Assembly (NCBI GenBank): GCA_051008895.1
Contig: JBPCXI010000078.1
Coordinates: forward strand, 1 to 6,379
DNA length: 6,379 nucleotides
Reading direction: 5' to 3'
Source: SMWD01 sp051008895
Lineage (GTDB): Bacteria > Pseudomonadota > Gammaproteobacteria > Steroidobacterales > GCA-2729495
In this document: piece by piece, positions 1 through 5,905 of the stretch
Layout: every line of letters begins with the position of its first letter
Position numbering within the stretch: the stretch's first letter is position 1
Translations under genes and position numbers: made by a program
The notes under the pieces: generated by a model
The model's input: the letters and a program-made list of their open reading frames with translations, nothing else
Database searches by the model: none
Told to the model about the DNA's origin: nothing

Positions 1-611
1 GCGGACTTGCTGCTGCGATACCAGTACAGCATCGGCATCGTCACGCTCGCAATCGAGCCCTGGCTGCTCGACACGGTAATCATCTTCTTGAGTTCGCTGG
101 CCTTGACGTGCTCGCGAAACGCCTCACACATCTTCAACGGGCCGACGGCATTGACGGCCATCACCTCGTAAAAAACCTCGTAGTTCAATCGTCCGAACAG
201 CTGGTTCTCCGTGCCGCCGCCGATACCTGCGTTATTCAGCAGGACGTCGATCGGCATATTCGCATAACGCGCCGCCAGCTCATCGACTTCCGCATGATCC
301 AGCACGTCGAGACGCTCGACCAGCACGTTAGGATTCAGCGCCGCGAGCGCGTTCAGCTCGGCGGCCGCCTCGGGGTTGCGGCAGGTCGCGATCACGCGGC
401 ACCCGCGCTCGGCATATTGACGCGTGAAATGCAGCCCCAGGCCGCGATTCGCGCCTGTAACGAGAACCGTCGTCAGCGCAGATTCAGGCGCGGGCAGCGG
501 CACGACCTCGCGCGTTTCCGCTGCGCCGGCCTGTCCGGACAGGCCGGCGGCGAACGTCGCCATGGCCGCGATAAACTCGCGGCGATCGGCATCATGCGGC
601 GGTGCCGACAC
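1..611 (-). CDS. Short-chain dehydrogenase/reductase with Tat-like signal (3' part missing)
   Basis: Classical SDR, an NAD(P)-dependent oxidoreductase that interconverts hydroxyl and carbonyl groups. Only the first 203 codons are here; the gene runs off the left edge. Visible motifs are the cofactor-binding TGANRGLG at residues 52-59, the structural NNAG at 126-129, a catalytic Ser in SSSQGS (181-186), and the active-site YRSSK (Tyr198, Lys202), just before the cut. I chose the GTG start at 611 because AAGG lies 4 nt upstream (616-619). That start also exposes a twin-arginine-like leader: DRREFIAA (residues 9-16), a hydrophobic/Ala-Gly stretch to about residue 28, and an AGA cleavage-like site (28-30). 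Starting at Met17 instead would give a leaderless cytosolic SDR. The gap to the upstream Rieske gene is 11 bp, implying co-transcription. It probably acts on the oxygenase product or substrate (inference). The SDR fold is certain; the Tat leader is likely but unproven. Confidence 0.9.
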   Translation of the reverse strand, partial: MSAPPHDADRREFIAAMATFAAGLSGQAGAAETREVVPLPAPESALTTVLVTGANRGLGLHFTRQYAERGCRVIATCRNPEAAAELNALAALNPNVLVERLDVLDHAEVDELAARYANMPIDVLLNNAGIGGGTENQLFGRLNYEVFYEVMAVNAVGPLKMCEAFREHVKASELKKMITVSSSQGSIASVTMPMLYWYRSSKS

Positions 612-615
612 GACG

Positions 616-619
616 CCTT
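616..619 (-). promoter_or_regulatory. Ribosome binding site supporting a GTG start for the SDR
   Basis: On the minus strand AAGG sits 4 nt before the GTG at 611. It is a modest Shine-Dalgarno match. It matters because it favours the GTG start, which includes the twin-arginine-like leader, over the ATG 16 codons downstream. Spacing is slightly short, so confidence is moderate. Confidence 0.45.
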
Positions 620-622
620 AGG

Positions 623-1759
623 TCAGCTTGCCGCTTTGAGCTTCATCGCAGCTCGTTCGCCGTCGATCATCGGCACCGCGTCGAGAACCCAGCCCTTCTG
701 CTCGCGGCGCGCCGGGCTCGGTATCGCGTAGGCCGCCTTCTTGCGGTCGCGGTTCACCGCATCCATGTCGATACGCCAGCCGCGCGCTTCCCAGGTCTTG
801 AGTCGATCGCGGTACATCAGGATGCACTTGTCCGACGGCACCATGAATTCCTTGGTGTTCGTATCGGGGGTCAGAACCGGGTGCAGGTCCTCGATGATCA
901 CGACGTCCTGACTGGCGACGTATTGGTTCCGCTCGTTCATCAGGTCGTCGTGCTCTGCCTCAAGCATGCAATTGCGCATGCACATCAAATAGATCTGGAT
1001 GTTTTCCTCATCGATCGGACGCTCGAACAGGTACTGGTGGAAGTGATAGTCGGGACTCGGATGAATATACGTCCAGACGTGGTTCGGCCCGTGATGACCG
1101 GTGCCGACCTCGAGGTCGCCCGCCTGCTCGCGGAGCTTTTTCATCTCGCCTTCCGTCAGCGGTGGCGCGTTGAACGTGTGCCAGAAGCCATCGCCCCAGT
1201 CGGACGTGACCTCACGCATTTCGCCGACGCTGTAGTCGTCGTTCTCGCCACTGAAACCGTGAGTATCGTGGACGAATTCATTGTGCGCGGGATCGATGCC
1301 GTTCTCGATCGAGCGCTCATAGTTGCCTTTTACGTGGTAGTTGACCAGCGTCGGACGCCAGCCTTCTTTGCCTTCCTCGAGAACCGGGATGATCGGCGGC
1401 CGCTCTTGCTCGGGCAGATCGCCGAGGAATGCGAATACGATGCCATATTTCTCCTGCACCGGATACGAATCGATGCGCGTGCGGCCCGGAATCTTCGCGT
1501 TCGGCCCGAGCGACGGAATCTTCGTGCAATTGCCGTCGCCGTCGAACTCCCAGCCGTGATACGGGCACTGGATGCAATCGCCGTTGACCTTGCCCCCGGA
1601 CAGCGAGCCGCCACGATGGGTACAGGTATTGCTGAGGCATGCAGCCTCACCGTCGGTGGTGCGGAAAACGATGAAATCCTGCGCCAGACACCGAACCTTG
1701 AGTGGCTTGTCGCCAACTTCGTCGGACGTCGCCATCGGGTACCAGAAATTTATGTACAT
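623..1759 (-). CDS. Rieske non-heme iron oxygenase, paralogue 2 of tandem pair
   Basis: 378-residue oxygenase component of an aromatic ring-hydroxylating or demethylating type Rieske system, expected in the cytoplasm. The N-terminal Rieske domain binds [2Fe-2S] through Cys46-x-His48 (CTHRGGSL) and Cys65-x2-His68 (CPYHGWEF). The catalytic domain has the mononuclear iron motif NGIDPAHNEFVH: Asn153, bridging Asp156, and His159 and His164 as ligands. Asp285 in the SQDVVIIED segment is the probable third ligand. The length is closer to stand-alone (VanA/KshA-type homotrimeric) oxygenases than to roughly 450-residue dioxygenase alpha subunits, and no beta subunit lies nearby. The start is fixed by AGGAGGAG 6 nt upstream and by MYINFWYPMAT, shared with the adjacent paralogue. 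It lies 13 bp after that paralogue and 11 bp before the SDR. Substrate unknown; no reductase or ferredoxin is in the window. Confidence 0.95.
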   Translation of the reverse strand: MYINFWYPMATSDEVGDKPLKVRCLAQDFIVFRTTDGEAACLSNTCTHRGGSLSGGKVNGDCIQCPYHGWEFDGDGNCTKIPSLGPNAKIPGRTRIDSYPVQEKYGIVFAFLGDLPEQERPPIIPVLEEGKEGWRPTLVNYHVKGNYERSIENGIDPAHNEFVHDTHGFSGENDDYSVGEMREVTSDWGDGFWHTFNAPPLTEGEMKKLREQAGDLEVGTGHHGPNHVWTYIHPSPDYHFHQYLFERPIDEENIQIYLMCMRNCMLEAEHDDLMNERNQYVASQDVVIIEDLHPVLTPDTNTKEFMVPSDKCILMYRDRLKTWEARGWRIDMDAVNRDRKKAAYAIPSPARREQKGWVLDAVPMIDGERAAMKLKAAS

Positions 1760-1765
1760 CTAATG

Positions 1766-1773
1766 CTCCTCCT
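1766..1773 (-). promoter_or_regulatory. Strong Shine-Dalgarno overlapping the upstream stop codon
   Basis: The minus strand reads AGGAGGAG, beginning with the last base of the TGA of the upstream Rieske gene and ending 6 nt before the ATG at 1759. Ribosomes finishing the first oxygenase are thus placed on the binding site of the second. This suggests translational coupling and roughly balanced expression of the two paralogues (inference). Confidence 0.7.
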
Positions 1774-2912
1774 CAACCCGCAGCTTCGTAATGCGGCTGC
1801 GCTAAACCTGTTTCTACCAGCGGCACCGGATCAAGCACCCAGCCTTGCTGGTCGCGTCGTGCCGGCCCGGGGATCGCGTAGGCGACCTTCTTGCTGTTCG
1901 CCTCGAGCTTGTCGAAATCGACTCGCCACCCGAGTTTTTCCCATTCCTGTAACTTGTCACGGTACATCAGAATAACCTGATCAGAAGGCGTCATGAATTC
2001 GTTCGTGTTGGAATCGGGCGTCGTGACCGGTCGCAACTCCTCGACAACCGTTATGTCCTGCTTCGCAACGTACCAGTTGCGCTCTTTGATCAAGTCGTCC
2101 TGCTGCGGGTCCAGCGCACAGTTGCGCGCCGTGACCAGGTAAATCCAACTGGAATTCGCGTCGATAGGCCGCTCCCAGCCGTACTGGTGAAACCAGTTTT
2201 CCGGCGTGACGTGAATATAGGTCCAGAGCTGATTCGGGCCATGGTGGCCCGTGCCGGCCTCGAGGTCTCCTTCGTAGTTACGCAGCTTGCGCATCTCGCC
2301 CTCGGGCAACTTGGGCGAATTGAACGTATGCCAGAATCCGCGACCCCACGCGCCGCGCTCCTCCACGCGCATCTCGTTCACCTTGTATTCTTCGTTCTCG
2401 CCCTGAAAGCCGTGCGTGTCGTGCACGAACTCGTTGTGGGCCGGGTCCAGCCCGTTCTCGACAGAGCGCTGGTAATTGCTCTGCAGTTCCCAGTCCTGCA
2501 TCGTGAGCCGCCAGCCGTCCTGACCTTCTTCGGCGACGTCCAGCAGCGGCGGTCGCTCGGATTCCGGCAGGTCGCCGAGAAATGCAAACACGATGCCCCA
2601 GCGTTCCTGTACCGGATAGGCATCGACGCGTGCGCGACCCGGAATTCTGGCACTCGGCCCGAGCGACGGGATCTTCCGACAGCGGCCTTCGCCGTCGAAC
2701 TCCCAGCCGTGATAAGGGCATTGAATGGTGTCGTCCTTGCACTTGCCCCCGCCGAGCGAACCGCCGCGATGCACGCAGGTGTTACTCAAGCAATTCGCGC
2801 GGCCGGCGGCATCCCGAAACAGCACGAAATCCAGCCCCATGCAGCGCACCTTCAACGGTGCATCGACCAGCTCAGCGGTCGTCGCCATCGGATACCAGAA
2901 ATTGATGTACAT
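1773..2912 (-). CDS. Rieske non-heme iron oxygenase, paralogue 1 of tandem pair
   Basis: 379-residue Rieske oxygenase, the closest visible relative of the downstream gene. The [2Fe-2S] ligands are Cys46, His48, Cys65 and His68, and the mononuclear iron motif is NGLDPAHNEFVH with Asp156, His159 and His164; Asp286 (KQDITVVEE) is the probable third ligand. Aligned by eye without gaps, about 119 of the first 169 residues match the paralogue, and one extra residue follows near position 187. Differences concentrate in segments such as 138-145 and 235-262, which could line the substrate pocket, so the two enzymes may take different substrates or form a mixed oligomer (inference). I chose the ATG at 2912 over the TTG six codons upstream: it yields the same MYINFWYPMAT start as the paralogue, with a G-run about 8 nt before it. 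First gene of the Rieske-Rieske-SDR operon. No electron-transfer partner is nearby. Confidence 0.95.
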   Translation of the reverse strand: MYINFWYPMATTAELVDAPLKVRCMGLDFVLFRDAAGRANCLSNTCVHRGGSLGGGKCKDDTIQCPYHGWEFDGEGRCRKIPSLGPSARIPGRARVDAYPVQERWGIVFAFLGDLPESERPPLLDVAEEGQDGWRLTMQDWELQSNYQRSVENGLDPAHNEFVHDTHGFQGENEEYKVNEMRVEERGAWGRGFWHTFNSPKLPEGEMRKLRNYEGDLEAGTGHHGPNQLWTYIHVTPENWFHQYGWERPIDANSSWIYLVTARNCALDPQQDDLIKERNWYVAKQDITVVEELRPVTTPDSNTNEFMTPSDQVILMYRDKLQEWEKLGWRVDFDKLEANSKKVAYAIPGPARRDQQGWVLDPVPLVETGLAQPHYEAAG

Positions 2913-3075
2913 GATCGCTGCCCCCCGCAACCGAGAACGCCTGTCGGCCTATGATATTCCCGATCGTAAGCTTTTACGCGCGTCGCGGCCGCGCGGATCA
3001 CGGGCCGGCGGCGCGCGCCGGACTCCGACCAACCGCTTGGCGGTCAGCGGCAAATCACCGCTCCGGCTCCCGGCA
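2913..3075 (-). promoter_or_regulatory. Intergenic region likely holding the promoter of the Rieske-SDR operon
   Basis: This 163-bp stretch separates the transporter stop from the first oxygenase start. Its operon-proximal part is noticeably less GC-rich. On the minus strand TATCAT (2951-2956) resembles a -10 box. Just upstream of it lies an inverted repeat, CGTAA-N4-TTACG (2965-2978), where a regulator could bind. I see no convincing -35 hexamer. Small GC-rich hairpins occur at 3005-3021 (CCGGCG/CGCCGG) and 3032-3044 (ACCGC/GCGGT), but neither is followed by a T-run, so I do not call a terminator. The gap size supports a promoter here; the exact elements are speculative. Confidence 0.3.
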
Positions 3076-4257
3076 TCAGGCCGCGATGCGCCGAAAATGG
3101 GAGCGCAGCGCGCGAACGGCCCAGAAACACACGAACATGATTGCGGCGCCGGCGAACAGCGGCGCCTGCACCGAGACTGCCTGAAACAGCAGTCCTGAGA
3201 CCGGCGGTCCGAGGAACCGCCCCATCCAAGCGCTCGAGTTGTAGACGCCGAGCACCAGGCCGCGTTCGTTCTCGCCGGCCTGACGTGATACGAGGCTCGT
3301 CATGCTGGTAACCGCAATCGCGCCGCCGGCCGCCGTGAACGTGATGCCGACCATCATCAGCGGCCAGCTGGGGACCTGCGTCATCCACAACAAGCCAAAA
3401 CAGTAGGATGCGACGCCGACCAGCACGAGCTTGCTCTCGCCGAATCTCGGCGCGAGCTTGCCGACGAGATAGCCCTGGGTGATTGCGACAACGGTGCCGA
3501 GATACGTAAAACACAGGCCGATATCGCGTGGTCCCCAGCCGAATCGCGCCTGGCTCCAAAGCGGCATGATCGTCTCGAAGAATCCGGCGGCGGTGTAGAT
3601 CAAAAAACCGATAACGATCAGGCGCGTGACTGTGGGCCGGCGCAGCACCATCCGGATCGCCTCGAAGCCCTGCGGCTGATCTGCGGAGTCGGCGTCATTG
3701 GTGCGCTTCTCCGGCGGCAGGCTCTCCCGCAGGAAGAACGTTGCGATCAATGTGACACAACAAAGCGCCGCCGCGCCCAGGCCCGGCAGCAACAGCGTAG
3801 CCGAATCTGCGTCGGCGCCGCTCAAGAGGCCACCGAATGCCGGTCCGATAATGAAGCCCAGGCTGATCGCACCGCCGACCCAGCCCATGCCCTGCGCCCG
3901 CTTCTCGACCGGGGTCACGTCGGTGATGTAGGCCATCGCGACCGACACGTTCGCCCCCATGATGCCGGTCAGAAACCTCGCCCCACCGAGCATCCAGAGG
4001 TTCTCCGAGAACGCCATCAGCAGGTAGCCGACGCACATTCCCGCCGTGCTGATCAGCAGGATCGGCTTGCGACCATATCGATCGCTCATGCGGCCCCAGA
4101 ACGGGTTCGCGATAAACTGGCCGAGCGAATAGGAACCGACGATCGTGGTCGCAACTGCGGGTGCCGCGCCGAGATTCTCGGCGAAAAACAGAAATGCCGG
4201 CAGCACGAGCCCGAAGCCCATGCCGGACAGCATGATCGTCGTCAGCAGGATGGGCAT
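3076..4257 (-). CDS. MFS transporter, DHA1/TetA-like
   Basis: 393-residue inner-membrane major facilitator, a proton- or ion-coupled carrier for small molecules. Hydrophobic segments fit about 12 helices, for example at 2-26, 36-54, 66-84, 124-146 and 155-176, a polar central loop at about 177-207, then six more from about 210. Motif A is GRMSDRYGRK (55-64) between helices 2 and 3. Motif C, G-x3-GPAFGG (134-143) in helix 5, is characteristic of drug/H+ antiporters, so export of a toxic substrate or product is as likely as uptake. Length is normal for the family. The ATG at 4257 is the first usable in-frame start, but no clear Shine-Dalgarno precedes it, so the start is provisional. An intrinsic terminator lies about 40 bp upstream and a 163-bp gap follows, so it may be its own transcription unit. 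Its substrate is unknown; placement suggests a link to the oxygenase pathway. Confidence 0.9.
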   Translation of the reverse strand: MPILLTTIMLSGMGFGLVLPAFLFFAENLGAAPAVATTIVGSYSLGQFIANPFWGRMSDRYGRKPILLISTAGMCVGYLLMAFSENLWMLGGARFLTGIMGANVSVAMAYITDVTPVEKRAQGMGWVGGAISLGFIIGPAFGGLLSGADADSATLLLPGLGAAALCCVTLIATFFLRESLPPEKRTNDADSADQPQGFEAIRMVLRRPTVTRLIVIGFLIYTAAGFFETIMPLWSQARFGWGPRDIGLCFTYLGTVVAITQGYLVGKLAPRFGESKLVLVGVASYCFGLLWMTQVPSWPLMMVGITFTAAGGAIAVTSMTSLVSRQAGENERGLVLGVYNSSAWMGRFLGPPVSGLLFQAVSVQAPLFAGAAIMFVCFWAVRALRSHFRRIAA

Positions 4258-4295
4258 GGTGGTGGCCGCTTCAGGCCGATCAAACGGCTCGCCAA

Positions 4296-4325
4296 ATAGA
4301 AAAAGGAGGGCTTGCGCCCTCCTTT
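4296..4325 (-). terminator. Rho-independent terminator after the bicupin gene
   Basis: A perfect 10-bp stem (AAAGGAGGGC at 4302-4311 paired with GCCCTCCTTT at 4316-4325) encloses a TTGC loop. On the minus strand it is followed by a T-rich tract (TTTTTCTATT). It starts 22 bp past the bicupin stop and ends about 40 bp before the transporter start, dividing the locus into two blocks. A second short hairpin (GCCGTT 4337-4342 with AACGGC 4350-4355) overlaps the bicupin stop codon. The stem is symmetric and A-rich on its other side, so it could also terminate plus-strand transcription less efficiently. Confidence 0.88.
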
Positions 4326-4347
4326 CTCGCCAGCGCGCCGTTAAAGA

Positions 4348-5553
4348 TCAACGGCGGCGCGCTTTTTTCTTCGCTTTCTTCTTCGCCTTCTTGCGTGTGA
4401 CTTTCTTCTTTGTCACGCGCTTCTTCGCGGCTTTCTTGCGTGTCGACTTCTTCTTCGACGACTTCTTCTTCGACGCTTTCTTGCGCGTAGCCTTCTTCTT
4501 CGACGCCTTTTTGCGCGTCGACTTCTTGCTCGATGCCTTCTTACGCGTTGGCTTCTTGCTGGAAGCCTTCTTCGCAGCCTTTTTGGGCGTCTGCTTCTTC
4601 GCCGCAGCAACCGCATGATCCTCGATCGGCATCGGCTCGTCGCCGTGGATATGCCGAACCTGCGCATCGTCGTGATAGTGCGCGTGCTCGAAGTCGGCGG
4701 GGCCATGCGGGTGGTTGTGACCCTCGGCCGCGACCCACTGGTAAAGCTTCGGCCGCTGGCGATAGAGGTGCGCGGCTGCGCGAAGCTTGTTCTCGGCCGT
4801 GGTCGACCACGGGTCGTAGTGGAAGTAGTTATGCAGCTTCGAGTCGGTGCGGCCGAATGCAATCGTGCCGAGTTCGCAGCGGAACGCACCATGGTTGATG
4901 TATTCGGGCCGCCAGAAATAGCCTCCGGTCGGCAGATAACCGAACTGCATCATCCACGACTCACCCCAGATGTGATAGCTCTCTTCCGCCGCATCGTGAT
5001 ACGAGATGTTGTTCTGACGGAACTGCGGGGTCATGCAATACAGAAAGGAAATCGCTTCGGTCAGCGGATCATAGTAGAGCGGCTTGATCAGGCAGCCGGA
5101 CGCCACCGACGGATGCACGATGTTACCCGGGGCCCATGGCGCATCGATGTAGCTGTTCATCGACACGTGCTTGTCCACCATCGCCAACTGATGACTGCGA
5201 TCCGACTCCTCGAAGCTCGGCTCGCTGTCGTTATACATGACGATCGCTTCAGCGCCCTGCGGAATGCTGATTGCGCCGATATGCATGCCGGCCGGCACAA
5301 ACGTGTAGTGACCACGTGTCCAGACCTGGTCACCAACCTTGATTCGACCTTCGAGCACGAAGATCTCCATGTCCGAGTAGCTCATGCCCGGCGGCCGCTT
5401 GTAGCCGTTGTTGAATTTAACCTTCAGCGTGCAGGCGCCGCAGTCGACGTCCAGCGAGAGGACTTTGTATTCGCTGCCCTTGAAGCCCGAAATGTCGAAC
5501 TTCTTGTACGGCGTATCCAGTTCCACATAGGGCTCGATATGAGGTCGTGCCAC
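4348..5553 (-). CDS. Bicupin protein with His-rich linker and Lys-rich histone-H1-like tail
   Basis: 401 residues in three parts. Residues 1-250 look like two cupin beta-barrels. The first (about 30-110) has cupin motif 2, GHYTFVPAGMH (81-91). Its motif 1 lacks the usual histidines, showing Met and Tyr instead, but keeps Glu63. The second (about 155-245) has His186, Glu190, Glu191, His194 and His221 as possible metal ligands. Residues 279-313 carry nine histidines in clusters such as HNHPH and HAHYH. Residues 319-401 are a tail with 40 Lys and 9 Arg in 83 residues and no acidic residue, like bacterial H1-like or AlgP-type tails. Cupins cover dioxygenases, isomerases and binding proteins, so the reaction is unknown; the tail suggests binding to nucleic acid, polyphosphate or another polyanion (inference). 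The GTG start is supported by TAAGGAG 7 nt upstream. The gene follows the 88-residue gene by 62 bp and is last in its block. Confidence 0.88.
   Translation of the reverse strand: MARPHIEPYVELDTPYKKFDISGFKGSEYKVLSLDVDCGACTLKVKFNNGYKRPPGMSYSDMEIFVLEGRIKVGDQVWTRGHYTFVPAGMHIGAISIPQGAEAIVMYNDSEPSFEESDRSHQLAMVDKHVSMNSYIDAPWAPGNIVHPSVASGCLIKPLYYDPLTEAISFLYCMTPQFRQNNISYHDAAEESYHIWGESWMMQFGYLPTGGYFWRPEYINHGAFRCELGTIAFGRTDSKLHNYFHYDPWSTTAENKLRAAAHLYRQRPKLYQWVAAEGHNHPHGPADFEHAHYHDDAQVRHIHGDEPMPIEDHAVAAAKKQTPKKAAKKASSKKPTRKKASSKKSTRKKASKKKATRKKASKKKSSKKKSTRKKAAKKRVTKKKVTRKKAKKKAKKKARRR
4444..4563 (-). repeat. Tandem 30-bp repeats encoding a Lys-rich decapeptide
   Basis: Within the bicupin tail, residues 331-340, 341-350 and 351-360 read SSKKPTRKKA, SSKKSTRKKA and SKKKATRKKA. 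A degenerate fourth copy, SKKKSSKKKS, lies at 361-370. Each unit is exactly 30 bp (4534-4563, 4504-4533, 4474-4503, 4444-4473). The DNA copies differ at synonymous positions (AAG/AAA, CGT/CGC), so the array is not a fresh duplication. The flanking tail (4351-4443) has the same composition but a looser period. On the plus strand the region appears as CTTCTT-rich low-complexity sequence. Confidence 0.85.
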
Positions 5554-5560
5554 TTTACTT

Positions 5561-5567
5561 CTCCTTA
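5561..5567 (-). promoter_or_regulatory. Ribosome binding site fixing the GTG start of the bicupin
   Basis: TAAGGAG on the minus strand lies 7 nt before the GTG at 5553. It is a near-ideal Shine-Dalgarno and no competing ATG exists nearby in frame, so the GTG start is well supported. Confidence 0.8.
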
Positions 5568-5580
5568 AAATTGATCTCTT

Positions 5581-5599
5581 CGCTCCGCACTTCGGAGCG
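5581..5599 (-). other. Hairpin between the 88-residue gene and the bicupin
   Basis: CGCTCCG (5581-5587) and CGGAGCG (5593-5599) form a perfect 7-bp stem with a 5-nt loop, in the 62-bp gap. On the minus strand no T-run follows directly; a TTTT occurs about 9 nt later, just before the bicupin Shine-Dalgarno. It could be a weak terminator, an mRNA-stabilising structure or a processing site that alters the ratio of the two products. The structure is certain as sequence; its function is a guess. Confidence 0.45.
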
Positions 5600-5615
5600 C
5601 AATTTGGTCAAGCGG

Positions 5616-5882
5616 TCAGTCGACGACCCTGTCTTTCTTGCGGGGCTTCGGCAGATCCTTCTTCGCAATCACGCGCTTCAGGTCTCCCGACACATTGAAG
5701 CCCGTCGTCGAGATGTCTTTCAGGAATCCCTTGTACCACTTGACCCGCTCGGCGGCGAGATCCTTGTTCATCTCCTGCATGATCGCGCGGTGACGCTTCT
5801 TCTGCTCGGCGATGTTTTGCTTGAGCCACTTCAGATTCTCATCCGGTCGTGGCGGTGCAACGTCTTGAACACGTTTAGCCAT
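5616..5882 (-). CDS. Unrecognised 88-residue basic helical protein
   Basis: I do not recognise this family. The 88-residue product is hydrophilic with many Lys and Arg. Residues 15-57 are rich in helix-forming and charged residues (KWLKQNIAEQKKR, then DLAAERVKWYKGFLKD) and could form an amphipathic helix or short coiled coil. A GFNVSGD segment (61-67) looks like a turn, and the C-terminus is KPRKKDRVVD. There is no signal peptide, membrane span or Cys motif. It should be a real gene: the ATG at 5882 has GGAGAG 9 nt upstream, it sits 23 bp after the deacetylase-like stop, and it precedes the bicupin in the same direction. A longer reading from 6155 in this frame would overlap the deacetylase-like gene and lacks support, so the shorter start is preferred. 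It may be an accessory subunit of a neighbouring enzyme (inference). Confidence 0.72.
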   Translation of the reverse strand: MAKRVQDVAPPRPDENLKWLKQNIAEQKKRHRAIMQEMNKDLAAERVKWYKGFLKDISTTGFNVSGDLKRVIAKKDLPKPRKKDRVVD

Positions 5883-5905
5883 TATTAATGTCTCTCCGTT
5901 ACTGA

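Noticed and set aside
602..1975. Long plus-strand open frame (457 codons) opposite the Rieske genes
   Set aside because: It lies antisense to two oxygenases with complete metal-ligand motifs, spans their junction and shows no domain I recognise. Such frames are common opposite GC-rich coding sequence.
2913..2930. TTG start adding six residues to the first Rieske oxygenase
   Set aside because: The ATG at 2912 gives the same MYINFWYPMAT N-terminus as the paralogue; the extension overlaps the likely ribosome binding site.
3005..3044. GC-rich hairpins after the transporter stop as a terminator
   Set aside because: Stems are only 5-6 bp and no T-run follows on the minus strand.
4351..4597. CTTCTT-rich low-complexity tract as a CRISPR, microsatellite or assembly artefact
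   Set aside because: It is in frame with the bicupin, its unit is 30 bp without spacers, and synonymous variation between copies points to real coding sequence.
4145..4618. Plus-strand frame encoding a Phe-rich repetitive protein resembling a membrane segment
   Set aside because: The Phe/Leu-rich repeats are the complement of the AAG/GCG-rich Lys tail codons, and the frame crosses the terminator and the transporter start.
4615..5568. Plus-strand open frame (317 codons) opposite the bicupin
   Set aside because: It is antisense to the bicupin, which has a near-ideal ribosome binding site and recognisable motifs. The plus-strand product has no convincing motifs.
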